Shown here: positions 6,732 to 8,336 of the stretch, one piece after another
How positions within the stretch are numbered: position 1 is the stretch's first letter
How the letters are laid out: the number at the start of each line of letters is the position of its first letter
From: Balneola sp.
GTDB taxonomy: Bacteria; Bacteroidota; Rhodothermia; Balneolales; Balneolaceae
NCBI GenBank assembly: GCA_002730655.1
Contig: PCAT01000069.1
Location: forward strand, 1-8,336
Length of the DNA stretch: 8,336 bases
Reading direction: 5' to 3'
The notes under the pieces: model-generated
What the model saw: only the letters and a program-made list of their open reading frames with translations
Databases searched by the model: none
What the model was told of the DNA's origin: nothing
Program-made: the position numbers and the translations under genes

Positions 6732-7160
6732 TTAGGTTCTGGATTTACTCTTACGAGTCTTTCTAGAAGAGGAGAAACTTTTACGACGTGTTATAGGCTT
6801 AATGCTCGTTGGACGCTTAACCTCCACCATTGAAACTAACTTGTTATACAAAGGCTCAGGCATTAGAGTAACATCGCTACTGCTAGATGATGGCTTGCTA
6901 GGATTCGAACTAGATATATTCTCAATAAATAAACCGAGGGGCACACCCAAATCGCCCTTAAACAATCGACTAACCAATTCACTTTCATCATGAGCTGCTT
7001 CTGAGTTATCTGTACTCATTGGTGCCAAATTACACTCCATAAATAAATTGGTCACTGGATATCCCGCTCCCATAACCTCATTACCATTAGTTGCAAAAAC
7101 ACAGTCAGAAGGGGTAAAATGCTTCATCATATATCTATTGTCTATAACCTTTTTACTCAT
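6732..7160 (-). CDS. Uncharacterised Ser-rich protein with basic tail
   Basis: Protein of 142 residues that I cannot assign to a named family. The N-terminal half is ordered-looking (GNEVMGAGYPVTNLFMECN at 26-44, RLFKGDLGVPLGLFIE at 65-80). A Ser/Pro linker follows (82-97), then a short segment with PEPLYNKLVSMVEVKR (101-116). The tail is very basic (RRKSFSSSRKTRKSKSRT at 125-142), suggesting contact with DNA, RNA or an acidic surface. The pattern GAGYPV...LFM followed by LFKGDLGVPLGLF recalls small conserved proteins of algal giant viruses, from memory only. The ATG at 7160 overlaps the end of the upstream DUF5760-like gene by 8 bp. Internal Met codons at residues 11 and 12 are weaker alternatives. 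The hairpin at 6696-6720 is its probable 3'-end signal. Confidence 0.75.
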   Translation of the reverse strand: MSKKVIDNRYMMKHFTPSDCVFATNGNEVMGAGYPVTNLFMECNLAPMSTDNSEAAHDESELVSRLFKGDLGVPLGLFIENISSSNPSKPSSSSSDVTLMPEPLYNKLVSMVEVKRPTSIKPITRRKSFSSSRKTRKSKSRT

Positions 7161-7494
7161 AGTATCGCTTTACCTCGGTTTTGATCTTTGTCTCGCGTTG
7201 TTCCTTAATATAGTTCATAATTTGTTCTACTTGTTTCTCAGAGCTTAGACATTGTTGTAGACATGACTGGACGAACTTCAATGTTAGTGGAGCGGATGAA
7301 GACGAATCTACAAATCGAAGTCGTCCGTCTGATATCCTGACTGTAGCGCTCTTCATTCCTGATGTATCAACGTGTTTAATAATTTTACTATTTATCTCGT
7401 TCCTCTGCTCTCGTAAAGACTTTGTTTCCTCGGACAATATCTTAAGCTTGTTGTCAATACTTACCCAGCTCTTAACCATGTTCTCAAAAGACAT
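7153..7494 (-). CDS. DUF5760-like conserved giant-virus protein
   Basis: Protein of 113 residues. The N-terminal half (about 5-42) is a charged coiled coil (WVSIDNKLKILSEETKSLRE, then RNEINSKII). The signature ISDGRLRFV (54-62) comes next, then PLTLKFVQSCL (69-79) and a closing helix with IMNYIKEQRETKIKTEVKRYY (92-112). This order (coiled coil, SDGRLRF, PLTLKFV, basic helix ending RYY) matches the family I know as DUF5760, common in Imitervirales and relatives. Function is unknown; length and coiled coil suggest a small self-associating structural or packaging protein (inference). The ATG at 7494 fits the family start. The last codons overlap the next gene in the sequence ATGAGTAA. No TCTA box is seen in the 54 bp upstream. 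Confidence 0.85.
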   Translation of the reverse strand: MSFENMVKSWVSIDNKLKILSEETKSLREQRNEINSKIIKHVDTSGMKSATVRISDGRLRFVDSSSSAPLTLKFVQSCLQQCLSSEKQVEQIMNYIKEQRETKIKTEVKRYYE

Positions 7495-7548
7495 ATTTGA
7501 ATTAACAAAATTATTCCAATATGTTTAAGCGTTTTTTACTTACCCAAC
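7495..7548. other. Short AT-rich gap between two minus-strand genes
   Basis: This 54-bp stretch holds the 3' end of the basic-protein transcript and the promoter of the DUF5760-like gene. On the minus strand it contains an A6 run (plus-strand T6, 7532-7537) shortly after the basic-protein stop. An imperfect inverted repeat, TTAACA (7502-7507) against TGTTTAA (7522-7528), has a bulged base. It is weaker than the hairpin at 6696-6720. No clear early or late promoter box is visible. Confidence 0.3.
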
Positions 7549-7836
7549 TTACTTCTTGGACTCCTTCTTTCCGCGCGGGTGCGCAACAGTGTTGGCGAAC
7601 AAAAGGGCAGCCGGGGCAGCAGCAGTCTTAAGAAGCGAGGTGAACGAACCTCCCTTAAGACTCTTACCTGCCTTCTTGCCTCCCTTCTTACCTCCACGTC
7701 TCTTAGTGCAGCTCATACCGCCCTTCTTAGCAGCGTGTTTCTTAGAGCCACATCCCATACCGCCCTTCTTACCTCCGTGCTTCTTGCCTCCGTGCTTCTT
7801 GTGATGCCTCTTGTGCGTCCTCTTTCCACCGAACAT
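7549..7836 (-). CDS. Lys/Gly/His-rich basic protein, possible DNA-condensing virion protein
   Basis: Protein of 95 residues with 24 Lys plus many Gly, His and Arg. Residues 1-62 are built of short repeats: HGGKKHGGKKGGMGCGSKKH, then AAKKGGMSC and RRGGKKGGKKAGK. Two Cys sit in matching KKGGM(G/S)C units. A short hydrophobic segment follows (FTSLLKTAAAPAALLFANTV, 65-84), then a basic end (PRGKKESKK). Similar small basic proteins with one hydrophobic stretch occur in algal giant viruses, from memory. A role in DNA packing or virion interior is inference. The gene is richer in G+C than its neighbours and 23 of 24 Lys codons are AAG, which suggests selection for strong expression. Long frames on the opposite strand here are mirror artefacts of this repeat. 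The start ATG at 7836 is the only option before the repeats; it follows the tail-anchored protein gene by 22 bp. Confidence 0.85.
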   Translation of the reverse strand: MFGGKRTHKRHHKKHGGKKHGGKKGGMGCGSKKHAAKKGGMSCTKRRGGKKGGKKAGKSLKGGSFTSLLKTAAAPAALLFANTVAHPRGKKESKK

Positions 7837-7848
7837 TATGTAATTACT

Positions 7849-7861
7849 TGAGAAAATCTCA
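7849..7861. terminator. Short hairpin at the stop codon of the 72-residue gene
   Basis: TGAGA and TCTCA form a perfect 5-bp stem with a 3-base loop. On the minus strand the first arm starts at the TGA stop of the tail-anchored protein gene. It is short, but its position matches giant-virus hairpin 3'-end signals. It also lies within the leader of the next gene, whose ATG is at 7836. Confidence 0.35.
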
Positions 7862-8077
7862 CGCGGCTAATTTTGACTTTGACTTAACAATCATGATAAA
7901 AATTGCTACCATCAGTAGGAAGGAAACAACAACTAACAGAACTGATAGGTATATGTAAGGATAAAGCTCTTGTAGAATCATGTCAAATATAGGTTTCATA
8001 AATGATTTAAGTTCTACACGAACATCCTCTCTTCTTAAAACTGATAAACACTTATCTAAAAAAGTATCAGGCTGCAT
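7859..8077 (-). CDS. Small tail-anchored membrane protein, uncharacterised
   Basis: Protein of 72 residues. A charged amphipathic N-terminal half (LDKCLSVLRREDVRVELKSF, then MKPIFDMILQELYPYIY) leads into one strong transmembrane helix (about 43-65, LSVLLVVVSFLLMVAIFIMI) and a basic stub (VKSKSKLAA). A single C-terminal helix with almost nothing after it fits a tail-anchored protein with its N-terminus in the cytoplasm or virion interior. The phrase MKP-DMIL-E-YPYIY resembles short conserved proteins I recall from algal giant viruses, with no known function. I chose the ATG at 8077 (MQPDTF); the frame is open two codons further to a GTG at 8083, which is unlikely to be used in a eukaryotic virus. 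The gene is divergent from the partial gene at 8144. Confidence 0.75.
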   Translation of the reverse strand: MQPDTFLDKCLSVLRREDVRVELKSFMKPIFDMILQELYPYIYLSVLLVVVSFLLMVAIFIMIVKSKSKLAA

Positions 8078-8143
8078 AGTCACTTAGTATTACAGGGGAG
8101 AAATTGCGTGAGATTTTACCGATTATTATAGCATTTGCCTACA
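8078..8143. promoter_or_regulatory. Divergent intergenic region with shared leader 12-mer
   Basis: These 66 bp carry both promoters for the divergent genes starting at 8077 (-) and 8144 (+). The 12-mer GCGTGAGATTTT (8106-8117, +) lies 26 nt before the plus-strand ATG. The same 12-mer occurs on the minus strand at 7853-7864, 16 nt before the basic-protein ATG. An AT-rich stretch (GATTATTATAG) follows it. No TCTA box is present. Promoter function is inference. Confidence 0.35.
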
Positions 8144-8336
8144 ATGAGCATATTGAAATTAAGTAAGGATTTCGACTTTAGTAACTTAATATTGTCAGCT
8201 CCTAGGTCGACACAGGGTGGAAGCTATGTAACGCGAATAGGACTACAGGGTGATATCTCTAGGGATAATTTGGTCCAACTGCCAACGTGCAGAACTAAGC
8301 AGGGCATAGTTTCAAACGGAAGACGCTCTTATTGTG
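8144..8336 (+). CDS. Conserved NCLDV protein of unknown function (DUF5871-like), 3'-truncated
   Basis: The ATG at 8144 opens a frame that stays open to the window end, giving 64 complete residues. The sequence shows SILKLSKDFDFSNLILSAPR, GGSYVTRIGL, QLPTCRTKQGIV and NGRRSYC. This matches a pattern I recall from phycodnaviruses and algal mimivirus relatives: an N-terminal DFS..., then GGSY, then Q(T/L)P.C.TKQGIV and a K/R-x-YC ending leading into more sequence. I believe the family is DUF5871, but that assignment is from memory. The function is unknown. The gene continues beyond the edge, so its length, C-terminal domains and stop cannot be seen. The start is supported by the family-like N-terminus and by the 66-bp divergent promoter region before it. 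Confidence 0.75.
   Translation, partial: MSILKLSKDFDFSNLILSAPRSTQGGSYVTRIGLQGDISRDNLVQLPTCRTKQGIVSNGRRSYC

Noticed and set aside
6802..7248. Plus-strand frames of 63 and 66 codons
   Set aside because: They are antisense to the Ser-rich and DUF5760-like genes; the hydrophobic stretch in the second is a mirror of Lys/Glu-rich coding sequence.
7556..7851. Two plus-strand frames rich in Pro, Leu and Ala opposite the basic protein
   Set aside because: The repeats such as FLPPCFLPP are exact mirrors of the KKGGKK repeats; the minus-strand frame has consistent AAG codon use and a sensible product.
8078..8083. GTG start for the tail-anchored protein
   Set aside because: An ATG lies two codons downstream, and GTG starts are not expected in a eukaryotic virus.

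Overview
The window looks like part of the genome of a nucleocytoplasmic large DNA virus (NCLDV). The best fit is an alga-infecting member of the Imitervirales, the extended mimivirus group. The main evidence is a family B DNA polymerase with insert blocks and motif wording typical of that group. Supporting evidence is dense packing of short genes on both strands with gaps of 2 to 66 bp, no bacterial-type ribosome binding sites, and several small protein families that I recognise only from giant viruses of algae. Base composition is moderate, clearly less AT-rich than mimivirus itself. I cannot name genus or host from sequence alone.

Layout, left to right. At 2-3499 (+) lies a DNA polymerase whose 5' end is outside the window; its last codons encode a PCNA-binding motif. 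Its 3' end overlaps tail-to-tail with a small membrane protein gene (3479-3871, -). Upstream of that gene on the same strand is a RING-like protein (3897-4691, -). A 38-bp bidirectional promoter region (4692-4729) separates it from a compact ubiquitin-specific protease (4730-5749, +). Two bases later starts a two-pass membrane protein ending in a Link (hyaluronan-binding type) domain (5752-6672, +). A near-perfect hairpin (6696-6720) sits in the gap before a run of four small minus-strand genes: a Ser-rich protein with a basic tail (6732-7160), a DUF5760-like protein (7153-7494), a Lys/Gly/His-rich basic protein (7549-7836) and a 72-residue tail-anchored protein (7859-8077). At the right edge a plus-strand gene begins (8144 onward). 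It resembles a conserved NCLDV family of unknown function and is cut by the window end.

How the genes fit together (inference). The polymerase is core replication machinery. The RING-like protein and the protease look like a writer/eraser pair acting on ubiquitin or a ubiquitin-like modifier, transcribed head-to-head. The Link-domain protein, the tail-anchored protein, the three-helix membrane protein and the very basic protein are plausible virion or membrane components, so the right half may be mostly late structural genes. No tRNA, rRNA, CRISPR array, insertion sequence or intein was found, and no gene-free stretch exceeds 66 bp.
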